From NCBI GenBank assembly GCA_045804965.1, contig JBJMMD010000035.1, positions 1-64,000 on the forward strand: a stretch of DNA of 64,000 nucleotides, written 5' to 3'. How positions within the stretch are numbered: the first letter of the stretch is position 1; each line of letters starts with the position of its first letter. The translations under genes and the position numbers were made by a program. Source of the DNA: CAVTUU01 sp045804965 (GTDB lineage: Bacteria; Chloroflexota; Chloroflexia; Thermomicrobiales; UBA6265). Under the pieces are notes generated by a model. It saw only the letters and a list, made by a program, of their open reading frames with translations. It was not told where the DNA came from and did no database searches. Positions 1 to 8,104 of this stretch are shown piece by piece.

Positions 1-263
1 CGCGCCGCGGGCATCGGCGGCCAGCAGGGCGGCCAGCACCCGGTCCCAACCCCCGGCCAGTTGCCACCGGCGAAACCGGGAATACACCGTCTGCCAGTTG
101 CCGTACCGCTCCGGCAGGTCGCGCCAGTCCGGATGCGCCAGAGGATCCTATTCAGGACCGTCCGGTGCGGCAGGTTCGGCGTGCCGATCGGGGGCTTCTC
201 CGCGGGCAGCAACGGTTCGAGCACCGTCCATTCGTCGTCCGTCAGTTCGTGTCGCCGTACCAT
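1..263 (-). pseudogene. IS5-family transposase N-terminus, frameshifted, cut by window edge
   Basis: Reading the minus strand from ATG at 263 gives the typical IS5-group N-terminal (DUF4096-like) opening: MVRRHELTDDEWTVLEPLLP, then a basic stretch ending ILWRIRTGA. There the frame breaks. The next frame continues the family pattern with DLPERYGNWQTVYSRFRRW and WDRVLAALLAADARGA to the window edge. The break sits where one TGGCGCG remains, while the family usually has a short Trp-Arg stretch there, so a small deletion between TGGCGCG repeats is the simplest explanation. The DDE catalytic domain lies outside the window. The gene is inactive unless frameshifting restores it. Confidence 0.82.
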
Positions 264-280
264 CTCCCGAGGGTTCCACG

Positions 281-298
281 ACTATGCAAACAGACCCT
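281..298 (-). repeat. Probable outer terminal inverted repeat of the IS5-type element
   Basis: Read on the minus strand, this segment is AGGGTCTGTTTGCATAGT. It lies about 20 bases before the transposase start and resembles the ends of IS5-group elements. The partner end is outside the window, so the exact boundary and target duplication cannot be fixed. Confidence 0.5.
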
Positions 299-333
299 AA
301 GCCTGTGAGCTAATGGCGTTAATCGAACCTTGA

Positions 334-732
334 TTATTGATCGCGCGGCGCGGGGGCGGCAATGCCATCTCGAAAGAATCGCACTGGGCTGGAATTGCCT
401 CTGCGGCTCTTTATCCTTGCGGTGCTCTTGCCTACCACGTCGATCTCTGGTGCGGGCCGGCCATCAAAACACCATCGCTTCTCGCCAGCTGGCAGCCACC
501 GGTCGATGCGATACGCGCCGCGGACCACTCCGTGGGACGCATCCAATGCGTAAACCGCGCGATCGCGCGCGTTTTCTCGGATGACCCAAGCGCATCGCGT
601 AGCGTGGTAGACATCTTCGTCCGTCCAAGAGTCTTTCCGTAGCGACTTGTTGATCATGAAGATAACCGTCGGTTCGTTGACGGCCGGTATCGGCTCTCGC
701 CCTTCACCATAATCCCGTAAGGAATCAGTCAT
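334..732 (-). CDS. Conserved hypothetical protein, possibly PUA/EVE-like fold
   Basis: 132 aa, preceded by a GGGG-type ribosome site 5-9 bases before the ATG. The central part has an order of motifs I associate with a conserved uncharacterised bacterial family: VIFMINKS, then YHATRCAW, then YALDASHGVVRGAYRIDRW, then a Trp-Phe-Gly segment (RWCFDG) and VGKS. An aromatic-rich pocket with an ATR-x-x-W motif fits small-molecule or modified-base binders of the PUA superfamily. That assignment is a guess from motif spacing, and no function is claimed. It has no signal peptide. It lies beside the IS remnant and may be accessory DNA. Confidence 0.6.
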   Translation of the reverse strand: MTDSLRDYGEGREPIPAVNEPTVIFMINKSLRKDSWTDEDVYHATRCAWVIRENARDRAVYALDASHGVVRGAYRIDRWLPAGEKRWCFDGRPAPEIDVVGKSTARIKSRRGNSSPVRFFRDGIAAPAPRDQ

Positions 733-890
733 TCCGATCCCCTTTCATTGCCAGCCTGCGCGTTAGGTCTCATTCTCTGCGAAATCCTTCAGATATGCAC
801 CGCTGCAAACGCTGATTGGGAAGCGCACGGGCACAGAACACCGCCGGTCGAATATCTCCACCGGCGGCGAGGACTGACTGATTCTAGCTG

Positions 891-1409
891 CTAGCTGGCG
901 ACGCGATAGTGGCCTGCTCGCACGTGCCCGATGAAGTGCAACCCGGTATTGACTGAGAGAAGCTCAGCCTCGACCTTGTTGTCATCGTTGACTTCTGGTT
1001 GGTCGACTTCGACTTCGTTCTCAACCTCAGGCTGCTCGACCTCGTTATCGGTGTCGTTGTCGTCGTTCACGTCCGGCTGATCGACGCCTTGATCGTCGTC
1101 GACATCCGGTCCGTCAACGTCGTCGTTTTCGCCCTGATCATCATTCTCAACGGCATCGTCGTCGTTTTGATCCTCGTTGTCGACGGCGTCATCTTCACCG
1201 TCGTTCTCGTTCTCGACGGCATCGTCGTCGCTTGGGCCGTCACTGTTCGTATCCTCGTGGTCGCCCTCGCCATCGTCGCCGCCATCCTCGTGGGCAACAG
1301 TGAAGCCCGCATGACTCACGTTGCTTGGCGCCGCTTCGACCTTGGAGATCGCCAAGCCGAACATCAGGATAATGGCGAACGCAGCCAGGAACCGCATCGT
1401 TCGTTGCAT
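891..1409 (-). CDS. Secreted highly acidic Asp/Glu/Asn-repeat protein
   Basis: 172 aa from the internal Met (MQRTMRFLAAFAII); an upstream Met is possible but would spoil the signal peptide. A signal peptide ends near VEAAP. The middle is almost entirely Asp, Glu, Asn and Val in short tandem units (DDAVEN, DDDAVENDD, DQPDVNDD), strongly acidic and low complexity. A short hydrophobic tail (LHFIGHVRAGHYRV) follows. The signal peptide and the start of the mature chain match the next two genes on the same strand (MQR...AAP...GF/Y), so the three are tandem paralogues or share an exported leader. A cell-envelope polyanion that binds cations is possible but unproven. Confidence 0.7.
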   Translation of the reverse strand: MQRTMRFLAAFAIILMFGLAISKVEAAPSNVSHAGFTVAHEDGGDDGEGDHEDTNSDGPSDDDAVENENDGEDDAVDNEDQNDDDAVENDDQGENDDVDGPDVDDDQGVDQPDVNDDNDTDNEVEQPEVENEVEVDQPEVNDDNKVEAELLSVNTGLHFIGHVRAGHYRVAS

Positions 1410-1623
1410 CTCGATTGACCCCCTTGAACCTCGATCCACCAACCGACCCCTGTCCCCAAATCAGCGCGCCGAACCCCAACTGCCGTGTATCCATTTCCGG
1501 CGTGCGGTCGGGCTTGGGGACGATACGAATCCTACGCGCATGTCGTAGTCACGTATGTACTATCGACTACTCCGTTGGCGCACGATGCCGTTGGCGTTCG
1601 CTCCACGGGTGCATCTCGCACGT

Positions 1624-2538
1624 CTACGAATTCCATCGCCAGTGGCTTCCCCACAAACGCTGGTGGTCCCATGGACCGAGTGAATCTTCGTCCACACCTT
1701 CGTTCTCGGCTTCTTGGTCTTCTTCATCCTGGTCGTCCGCGGCCGAGCTGGCCTCTGGATTGGCTTCCGGTGTGCCTTCAGTCTCCTCCTGCTCGGCTTC
1801 GGGCGTCCCCGCGACTGGGCTCGCTTCCGGTGTCCCCTCGGTGCCCTTCGCGCCTTCGCACTCGTCTGCCGACGTGATGACCTTGTCACCGTGCTTCTCG
1901 TGCGCCGCCACGGCATGCTCGTCCACGGAGATCACGACCGCCGGATTGGAATCGGAGCCTGTCACGTGACAGAGCATCACCTTGTGATCGCCGGCGACCG
2001 GGCTGGCTTCCGGACTCGCGTCCGGACTAGCTTCGGGACTCGCCTCCGGACTGGCTTCCGGCGTACTCGCGTTGCCCTTCGCCCCTTCGCACTCGTCTGC
2101 CGACTGGATGACTTTGTCGCCGTGCTTCTCGTGGGCCGCCACGGCATGCTCGTCGACGACGATCACCACTGCTGGGTTCGAATCCGAACCGGTTTGGTGG
2201 CAAATCATCACCTTATGTTTGCTCTTGTCATCTTTGCTCTTGTTCTTGGCATCGTCCGATTTGGACGACTTGTGCTTCTTGTTCTTTTTGCCCTGCTTGT
2301 CCTGATTCTGGTTGCCTTGGTTCCCGTTGCCTCCATCATGAGACTGACCATTGCCGTTACCGCTACCGCCACCGTTGCCATTGCCACCGCCATGGCCGCC
2401 ACCGTTTCCGTGGCCATTAGCATGACTGGTCACGAATCCAGCGAACGATTTCGCCGGCGCGGCATCCGCCGTGGCGACGGTTGCGCCGACTAGAACCAAA
2501 ATTGCCAGCGCCGCCACGCATTGCAGAACTCGCTGCAT
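1624..2538 (-). CDS. Secreted protein with two CHxTGSxxNP/HGD repeats
   Basis: 304 aa. A signal peptide (MQRVLQCVAALAILVLVGAT) is followed by a Gly/His/Asn-rich stretch, a Lys/Asp/Ser-rich stretch, and two near-identical domains of about 50 residues. Each domain contains HKVM[IL]CH.TGSDSNP, a Val-Ile strand, DEHAVAAHEKHGD and a final Cys in SADECEG. The domains are joined by SPEA/SPDA linkers. Conserved Cys, His and HGD residues suggest metal binding or a disulfide-tied fold. Domains with this C-H...AH..HGD pattern occur in secreted proteins of several phyla without, to my knowledge, a proven function. The gene is second of three tandem secreted genes, and each has its own long upstream region. 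Confidence 0.78.
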   Translation of the reverse strand: MQRVLQCVAALAILVLVGATVATADAAPAKSFAGFVTSHANGHGNGGGHGGGNGNGGGSGNGNGQSHDGGNGNQGNQNQDKQGKKNKKHKSSKSDDAKNKSKDDKSKHKVMICHQTGSDSNPAVVIVVDEHAVAAHEKHGDKVIQSADECEGAKGNASTPEASPEASPEASPDASPEASPVAGDHKVMLCHVTGSDSNPAVVISVDEHAVAAHEKHGDKVITSADECEGAKGTEGTPEASPVAGTPEAEQEETEGTPEANPEASSAADDQDEEDQEAENEGVDEDSLGPWDHQRLWGSHWRWNS

Positions 2539-3170
2539 CCTGGCGCTCCTCCTTCGACATCAATCTTCGCCAAGGGACTACGGGTCTCCATGACCTCGTG
2601 CGCCACGCGCGCGTGCCGGGACAAGCGTGTGCAGTGTGGCTCAGCGAGCGGACCTTCCTGGCGTCCTGCAAGAACGCGCAGGCTCCCCTGTGCAGGGTGG
2701 CAGGTCGAATGGACAAAGTCGAGCGGCATTCGTCCCATACGTGCGCAGACGAAAGCGTTGGGCGGCATACCCGAAAGGGGGATGCCTCGTCGTGACCGTT
2801 GACGACCAATCAGACGCGAAAGTTCTTTTCGGGGCCCGTTAAGGTTGGCGAAGTGTTGGAGCGGCGGGTGAGAGTTGCTCGCTGTCCTGAGACAACGATG
2901 CCGGTGGATGCGCATCCACCGGCATCGTTGTGTTTTCGGAAGCCTTGGGGATCGGTGCCCGGCCGCCTGTCGACCGGTTCTGCGCGTTGGTCGGTCCACT
3001 TCGTGATGAACGAGAAGTGTCCTCCCTAGACGAACAAGACGTTGTGCACGAATTGGAGCTGCTCCGCAGTATCTGCGGTCGACTAGCCCGGCGCCTCAGT
3101 TGACGCTGGTATTGCCGTTTCCTTTTCCCCGGCGCGGTTTCGGTCGCTGCCCCGTTGGGGAACCACGAAC
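2539..3170. other. Long intergenic region between two secreted paralogues
   Basis: About 630 bases with no credible gene. It holds the perfect palindrome listed separately and the promoter and leader of the downstream minus-strand gene. A GGAGGAG ribosome site lies just before the ATG at 2538. I recognised no known riboswitch. Confidence 0.6.
2892..2931. terminator. Perfect 40-bp palindrome (terminator-like hairpin)
   Basis: ACAACGATGCCGGTGGATG is followed directly by its own reverse complement, with no unpaired loop in the duplex form. GTTTTC follows on the plus strand. No plus-strand gene ends nearby, and the nearest gene ending toward it is the minus-strand one at 3171. It may therefore be a read-through barrier or a protein-binding site rather than a simple terminator. 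Confidence 0.55.
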
Positions 3171-3854
3171 TTAAGTATCCGCCACCTCGATGGGGGTTTC
3201 GGTCGCGCCCGCTGCTGAAGAACCCAGAACTTCAGTTGGCGATGCGATTGGCGATGCCGCCGGTGAGGCCACAGCCGCTTGGCACTCGCTCTCGTCCGCG
3301 ACCACGAAGTCGCCGTGCCGCTCATGCGCCGGAACAGCATGCTCGTCGATCACGATGGGGACGACTGGGTTCGAATCCGAGCCGGTCCGGTGGCAGACCG
3401 TCACCTTGTGGTCAGAAGGAACCGGCGAGGCTCCCTCATCTTCCGCGGCATTGACACTCTTGCCACCATGATCGCTCGCATTGTTGTCGTCACCCTTGGC
3501 TTTGGTGTTGCCTTTGGCGGCGGTGTTCTCATCAGCGTTGTCGGCGCCATCATCGGCGTTGCCCGCGCCGTCATCTGCATTCTTATCAGCGTTGTCAGCG
3601 CCGTCATCGGCGTTGGCGCTGCCTTCACTCGCGTTTTCGTCGGCATGCGCGTTGGCATTGGCGGCACCGCCCTGGTTTCCACTCGCGTCGTTCGTGTCTT
3701 CGTCATCGTCGGATTGGCCATTGCCATTGCCGTGGAGACTGCTGCTGACATAGCCGGTAATCGATTTGCCCGGCGCGGCATTCACGTGAGCGACAGTCGC
3801 GCCCACCAGCACGAGCACGGCGATCGCCGCCACATATCGCACGATTCGTTGCAT
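3171..3854 (-). CDS. Secreted acidic protein with one CHxTGSxxNP/HGD domain
   Basis: 227 aa from the internal Met (MQRIVRYVAAIAVLVLVGAT); a GGAGGG ribosome site precedes it. Order: signal peptide, a linker with SLHGNGNGQSDDDED, a tandem Ala-Asp-Asn repeat (ADDGADNADKNADDGAGNAD), then one domain of the kind seen twice in the neighbouring gene (VTVCHRTGSDSNP, DEHAVPAHERHGD, ESEC), and a Pro/Ala/Ser/Thr tail. It combines the acidic low-complexity part of the first paralogue with the Cys-His domain of the second, so the three genes look like domain shuffling on a shared export leader. It is presumably surface-exposed. No transmembrane anchor is visible. Confidence 0.76.
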   Translation of the reverse strand: MQRIVRYVAAIAVLVLVGATVAHVNAAPGKSITGYVSSSLHGNGNGQSDDDEDTNDASGNQGGAANANAHADENASEGSANADDGADNADKNADDGAGNADDGADNADENTAAKGNTKAKGDDNNASDHGGKSVNAAEDEGASPVPSDHKVTVCHRTGSDSNPVVPIVIDEHAVPAHERHGDFVVADESECQAAVASPAASPIASPTEVLGSSAAGATETPIEVADT

Positions 3855-4208
3855 TCTGATCCTTCCCTCCACTCACACCGATCCCCTGGTGCCCGGACGA
3901 CGACCCGTCGCGTTCCGTTCGCCTTCGCTCGCGATCATCAAGCGGGATAGTCGTCCCGCCCGAGTATTGCGAAAGGCCCTCCTCGCGGAAGCCTGCAAGC
4001 TTCCGATGTCGAGCCTGCCACCGAATTCCCGCGACGTCGAGCCACAGAAGTCCTACGGGTTTGCGGACATTGGCCCCAACGTGCATAGCCTGAACGGGGG
4101 GGGCAGGATAGCGGGCGCCTTGCGCAAAATCCAGGTCAGCAGCTCGGGCCACGGGTATACTTCGTAGCCGATCATTCTCCTTCCCTTTTCTGGAGGCTAC
4201 ACGCTCGG
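3855..4208. other. Divergent intergenic region upstream of gltX
   Basis: No gene seen. It contains the leaders of the minus-strand secreted gene and of gltX, whose GGAGG ribosome site is at 4191-4195. A run of eight or more G residues lies near 4097. Confidence 0.55.
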
Positions 4209-5771
4209 ATGACCCAGGCCCCAACCTCGAACGCGACGCCGCCCACGCACGACGTTCACGTCCGCTTCGCCCCCAGCCCAACCGGTTCGCTCCATGTCGG
4301 CGGCGGGCGGACCGCGCTCTTCACCTGGCTCTTCGCCCACGGTCAGGCGCGGCGTGAAGGCAAGACCAGCGCCTTCATCCTCCGCATCGAGGATACCGAC
4401 CAAAAGCGGCTCGTCCCCGGCGCCACCGCAGGTATCCTCGACATCCTGCACTGGTTCGGCCTCGACTGGGAGGAAGGACCGGACACGGGCGGACTGTACG
4501 GGCCCTACCTGCAGAGCGAGCGCACGAAGCTCTACCGCGACCACGCCGAGCAGCTGATCGCCAGCGGACACGCCTACCGTTGCTTCTGCACGCCCGAACG
4601 ATTGGAAAAGGTCCGCGAGGAGCAGCGCGCCCGGAATGAGCCGCCTGGGTACGACCGTCATTGTCGCAATTTGACGCCGGCCGAAGTGGAGGCGAACCTG
4701 ACCGCCGGCATGTCGTACGTCATCCGGTTCGCGATGCCGCTCGCGGGCGAAACCCGGTTCATCGACCTCATCCGGGGCGAGATCGTGTACCAGAACGTGA
4801 ATCTCGAGGACCTCATCCTGCTCAAGTCGGACGGCTACCCGACGTACCACCTCGCTAATGTCGTCGACGATCATTTGATGCGGATTACCCACATCACCCG
4901 CGGCCCGGAGTGGATTCCGACGGCTCCGCTCCACATCCAGCTGTACAGGGCGTTCGGATGGGAGGCGCCGCAGCTCGTACATATGCCGCTGATCCTCGCC
5001 CCCGGCGGCGGCAAGCTCTCGAAGCGCCACGGCGCGACCGCGATGGAGGAGTTCCGCGCGAATGGCTATCTGCCCGAGGCGCTGATGAACTATCTCGTGC
5101 TCCTGGGCTGGAGCTACGACGCCACAACCGAGATCTTCTCGAAAGCGGATCTGCTCGAAAAGTTCAGGCTCGAACGGGTCAGCCCATCGCCGGCGACCTT
5201 CGATTACGCCAAGCTGAAGTGGTTCAACCAGTACTACATCAACCACATTCTGACGCTGGACGATCTGACCGCCCGTGTGATTCCGTTCCTGGCGCAGGCG
5301 GGGCTGGCTGATCCCGCGGCGGTCGATCCGGCGCATCCTGAGCACGCGCATATTAAGGAAGCGGTCGCGCTCTTGAAGGACAGGTTGGAAACACTGGCCG
5401 ACGCGCCGGAGTTGATGAGCTATTTCTTGGTGAAAGGGCTTGAGCCGTACGATCCCGCGCTGCTGGTGCCGAAGAAGATGGAGGCAGCCGACACGCTCAA
5501 GGTCCTGACCACTGTCCAGGAGGAGCTTGCGACCCTCGATGTCGCCGACGAGGAGGCGGTCGAGGCGCACTTCCGGGCGCGGGCAGAGGAGTTAGGGTAC
5601 AAAGCGGGACAGTTCTTCATGCCGGTGCGGGTCGCCGTCACCGGCCGCGACAAATCACCCGGACTCTTTGCAACGCTCCGTGTGATCGGCAACGACCGGG
5701 TCCGCGCCCGCGTCGCCCATGCGATCGAACTGTTGAACGCACACGAATCGAGGACGGCAGCGGCGAGCTAA
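4209..5771 (+). CDS. gltX: Glutamyl-tRNA synthetase
   Basis: Class I aminoacyl-tRNA synthetase that charges tRNA-Glu, and in organisms lacking GlnRS often tRNA-Gln as well. 520 aa, slightly longer than the usual 470-500. The HIGH-type signature SPTGSLHVGG lies at residues 23-32 and the KMSKS-type signature KLSKRHG at about 268-274. The zinc-region pattern is reduced to CFCTPERL. The C-terminal anticodon-binding domain ends with the typical FMPVRVAVTGR stretch. GGAGG sits 13 bases before the ATG. The N-terminus has about 15 extra Thr/Pro/Ala residues. It is transcribed alone, divergent from the secreted genes, and is ordinary housekeeping. Confidence 0.97.
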   Translation: MTQAPTSNATPPTHDVHVRFAPSPTGSLHVGGGRTALFTWLFAHGQARREGKTSAFILRIEDTDQKRLVPGATAGILDILHWFGLDWEEGPDTGGLYGPYLQSERTKLYRDHAEQLIASGHAYRCFCTPERLEKVREEQRARNEPPGYDRHCRNLTPAEVEANLTAGMSYVIRFAMPLAGETRFIDLIRGEIVYQNVNLEDLILLKSDGYPTYHLANVVDDHLMRITHITRGPEWIPTAPLHIQLYRAFGWEAPQLVHMPLILAPGGGKLSKRHGATAMEEFRANGYLPEALMNYLVLLGWSYDATTEIFSKADLLEKFRLERVSPSPATFDYAKLKWFNQYYINHILTLDDLTARVIPFLAQAGLADPAAVDPAHPEHAHIKEAVALLKDRLETLADAPELMSYFLVKGLEPYDPALLVPKKMEAADTLKVLTTVQEELATLDVADEEAVEAHFRARAEELGYKAGQFFMPVRVAVTGRDKSPGLFATLRVIGNDRVRARVAHAIELLNAHESRTAAAS

Positions 5772-5783
5772 GCGCCCCAAGAT

Positions 5784-5835
5784 GTGCCCGGGGTTTTAAC
5801 CCTGGGCTACACAAGACGAAGCCTTTCCAGGGCTG
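5784..5835. repeat. Family-1 dispersed hairpin repeat
   Basis: The stem CCCGGGGTTTTAACCCTGGG is followed by CTACACAAGACGAAG and a second stem built from CCTTTCCAGGGCTG. This two-hairpin arrangement recurs with changed stem sequences elsewhere in the window, for example 13927, 28883, 62645 and 63660. Confidence 0.7.
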
Positions 5836-6059
5836 ACGCGAATCGGTCTCCGTAGCGGCGCACGGCTGTGCGCCCGTTTGGTGGACACAGGTGTTCCCAA
5901 TGCACAATCGGGTCGAATCCGTTCCTGGGCGGACAGCCGTACGCCCCTATAGAGCACATGGTTCGCGGCTTCCCTCATGAGCGCTGGAAAGGCTGGGATG
6001 TCGTAGCCTTCCCTCTGGGTGGATTTAGCCTCGGGCAGGCCGCACGATCGGAGGCATCA

Positions 6060-6962
6060 ATGCGCATTGTCCTTCTCGGCATTTGTCTGTTGACAGCCGT
6101 CGCGATCCCTGCGATCACCCTCGCCCAAAATTCGACACCGGCGGCCACGCCCACGACCGAGGGCTACGCCCATCCTGAGCTGCTCGCTGATGCCAAGTGG
6201 CTCGAAGCCCATCTCGCCGATCCGAAGCTGCGCGTCGTCGCCCTTACCCCACCGGATGAGTTCGCGAAGGCGCACATCCCAGGCGCGGTGCAGATCGATT
6301 GGCCCGATTTGAATGTCACAGACACCTCCGATCCGTCGATCGCCAAGTGGGAAGGGCAGATCGAGCAGAAGTTGACCGCGCTTGGCACCACGCCAGACGA
6401 CACGGTCATCATCTACGACGGCGGCACGCTCTACGCCGCCCGCCTGTGGTGGGTGCTCCACCAGCTCGGACACAAGGACAAGCGGATCCTGAATGGCGGG
6501 CTTCCCGCCTGGATCGCGAACGGCGGCAAAACCGAATCTGGCCCATCACATCCGAAACCAGCTTCTTCCTTATATAAAGGAAGACCGAACGCGGACGCGA
6601 TCGCCACGCTCGATGAGGTGAAGGCCGCACTCGATGATCCGAACACCGCGCTCGTCGATGCGCGCACAGCGGACGAATACAAGTCCGGCCACATTCCCGG
6701 CGCGATCAACATCAATTTTCCGGAGAATGCCGCGCCAAATGACCCCAAGTATTGGAAATCAGCAGCCGATCTCCGCGCCATGTACGCGCAGGCCGGCATC
6801 ACGCCCGACAAGCACGTCATCCCCTATTGCTCGACCGGCGTCCGCTCGGCCGTCACCTACTTCACCCTCACTCTGCTCAGCTACCCCAACGTCTCCCTCT
6901 ACACCGGCTCCTGGACCGAATGGAGCATGCACCCCGATCTGCCGGTGGAAAAGGGCGGGTAG
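6060..6962 (+). CDS. Exported two-domain rhodanese (thiosulfate/mercaptopyruvate sulfurtransferase)
   Basis: 300 aa starting at the ATG after CGGAGGCATCA; upstream in-frame codons lack a better site. The signal peptide is MRIVLLGICLLTAVA..., with cleavage near TLAQ. The N-terminal rhodanese domain (about 45-165) ends with YDGGTLYAARLWW, with Asp where a Cys would act, the usual non-catalytic domain. The C-terminal domain (about 175-295) has PYCSTGVRS with the catalytic Cys at about residue 257 and a CxxxxR loop. It transfers sulfane sulfur to cyanide or thiols. Export suggests detoxification or sulfur handling outside the membrane. It is monocistronic. Confidence 0.9.
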   Translation: MRIVLLGICLLTAVAIPAITLAQNSTPAATPTTEGYAHPELLADAKWLEAHLADPKLRVVALTPPDEFAKAHIPGAVQIDWPDLNVTDTSDPSIAKWEGQIEQKLTALGTTPDDTVIIYDGGTLYAARLWWVLHQLGHKDKRILNGGLPAWIANGGKTESGPSHPKPASSLYKGRPNADAIATLDEVKAALDDPNTALVDARTADEYKSGHIPGAININFPENAAPNDPKYWKSAADLRAMYAQAGITPDKHVIPYCSTGVRSAVTYFTLTLLSYPNVSLYTGSWTEWSMHPDLPVEKGG

Positions 6963-6980
6963 ACCTGCGGCCGACGTCCA

Positions 6981-7307
6981 TCACCCCACCCGGCGTTTTG
7001 CGGTCTTTTCCGACTCCTGCTCTTGCTGCAGCCCCTCTTTCAACCACGTGCGAGCGAGCGTGGACGGCCCCACGCCTTTCTTCGCCGCGCGGCGAGCAAG
7101 TTCCTCGCGGTCGGCCTGTTCCAGCCGGACAGTGAGCCGCTCAGCCAGCTCGCCGCCCACAGTGATTTCAACCGGCGCCCGTTCATCGAGGAAATCGGTG
7201 ATGTCGTGGGTGTCCCAAAACTCGGCTCCCTCCTCAATATTGTTGAACGATGGAATCTTGCCGTGTGCTTCGGTGGGATACCCAAGATCGACGGTCGGAC
7301 GCTTCAC
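6981..7307 (-). CDS. CopG-type antitoxin (BrnA-like), orphan
   Basis: 108 aa. The N-terminal half has IPSFNNIEEGAEFWDTHDIT, the hallmark of the CopG_antitoxin/BrnA group. The rest is a ribbon-helix-helix-like segment with VEITVGGELAERLTVRLEQ and a basic tail. Such proteins normally neutralise a BrnT-type ribonuclease encoded just upstream. Here the upstream side (from 7308) holds only decayed sequence and no toxin could be read. It is either an orphan or acts as a stand-alone repressor. Its end lies 18 bases from the end of the convergent sulfurtransferase gene. Confidence 0.75.
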   Translation of the reverse strand: MKRPTVDLGYPTEAHGKIPSFNNIEEGAEFWDTHDITDFLDERAPVEITVGGELAERLTVRLEQADREELARRAAKKGVGPSTLARTWLKEGLQQEQESEKTAKRRVG

Positions 7308-7383
7308 TGATTATCACTACCTTTCTCTTGCTTATCGCTTCGGTGGTAGTAGACCATGTCTGCTTCCCAACACGGGGCATGAC

Positions 7384-7720
7384 TCAACAAATCGACGGGG
7401 TCCTTGCGCGCCGGATCGACGCTGCTTTACCGAATAGGGGGCGCGAGTCGCCGAGTTGGCCGTGGAGGGTTCCGGACGGGAAGTCGGTGGTGTGGACGTT
7501 GATATCGTCGTTGTCCGGGTGCTTGGCGACGTGCGTCAACCGTGTGCGATCAAGCTCGCGCCGCCGCTGGAATGGCCACTCGCATCAGGTGGGGGCGGTG
7601 CGTGACGACTGTTCGCCGGGAGTGCCAACAACGTGATGTCCTGGACCGTTATCGCGAAGCAGATTTCCCCTAACCGGCGGTTCAGCGTCATCGCGACGAA
7701 GCTGCCGGCGGGCCGCCCTG
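7384..7720 (-). pseudogene. Decayed CHRD-domain protein
   Basis: No intact frame exists, but two frames read on the minus strand match consecutive parts of a CHRD domain: first GSFVAMTLNRRLGEICFAIT then VQDI, and later INVHTTDFPSGTLHGQL, the classical end of that fold. Frame changes lie between them, and a stop follows at 7384-7386. CHRD domains (named from chordin) occur in secreted bacterial proteins. This copy is dead. Confidence 0.66.
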
Positions 7721-7802
7721 CTTCGGCATGCCCGAGGCATTGACCTCTTCGACGCCACTCGACATCAAAGCGAACGGTTGACCGCTTGCCAATAGTGGCG
7801 CG

Positions 7803-7905
7803 TTATCCTTCACTACCAGCTAACCCCCGCGCCGGATCGACCGCGATTTCGGTCCTCTGCGCATCCGCTCGGTTATAGGTTAGGCGGGCGGTTATGGTGA
7901 CGCCG
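7803..7905 (-). pseudogene. Fragment resembling the small ORF at 9178-9384
   Basis: Read on the minus strand this gives TARLTYNRADAQRTEIAV, then an in-frame stop. A clearly similar stretch (TARLSYNADDAQKTDIAV) is read on the same strand at 9236-9372. The family is not recognised. It may belong to the same dead gene cluster as the CHRD remains. Confidence 0.5.
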
Positions 7906-8104
7906 GAGCTCGCCCTTTCGTGTAGTCTAATGACCGACCCGCCTAAGCTGTTTATGTTGTAAGAGATTTGTAACACTACGTTATTTCGCTTCCGCGCATT
8001 TGTGACGAGCCGTCACCTACATTTGGATAAGAGTCAAATCGCCGGTCGAGAAGGCCTGGAACGGTCCGGTCCCGTCGAGGCGGCGGAGGAACTGGAGTTG
8101 GATC

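Noticed and set aside
1000..1300. Short-period repeats resembling a CRISPR or minisatellite array
   Set aside because: The repeats are variable GAC/GAT-rich codons of the acidic protein, without unique spacers of constant size.
999..1418. Hydrophobic plus-strand frame that looks like a membrane protein
   Set aside because: It is the antisense of the Asp/Glu/Asn repeat gene; GAC/GAT codons read backward give Val/Ile.
2174..2185. GGGTTCGAATCC, resembling a tRNA T-arm (also at 3367-3378)
   Set aside because: It encodes the conserved TGSDSNP segment on the minus strand, and no acceptor or anticodon arms can be folded around it.
3855..4208. Possible riboswitch leaders upstream of the secreted genes (also 2539-3170 and 54968-55150)
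   Set aside because: I looked for c-di-GMP, cobalamin, SAM and ydaO-type cores and found no convincing conserved set.
4197..5570. Long open frame on the minus strand opposite gltX
   Set aside because: It is antisense to a fully conserved synthetase. The translation is Arg/Glu/Val-rich with no family pattern, as expected from GC-rich third positions.
7308..8104. A BrnT-type toxin partner for the CopG antitoxin
   Set aside because: No frame shows a BrnT pattern. The readable remains belong to a CHRD protein and an unknown fragment.
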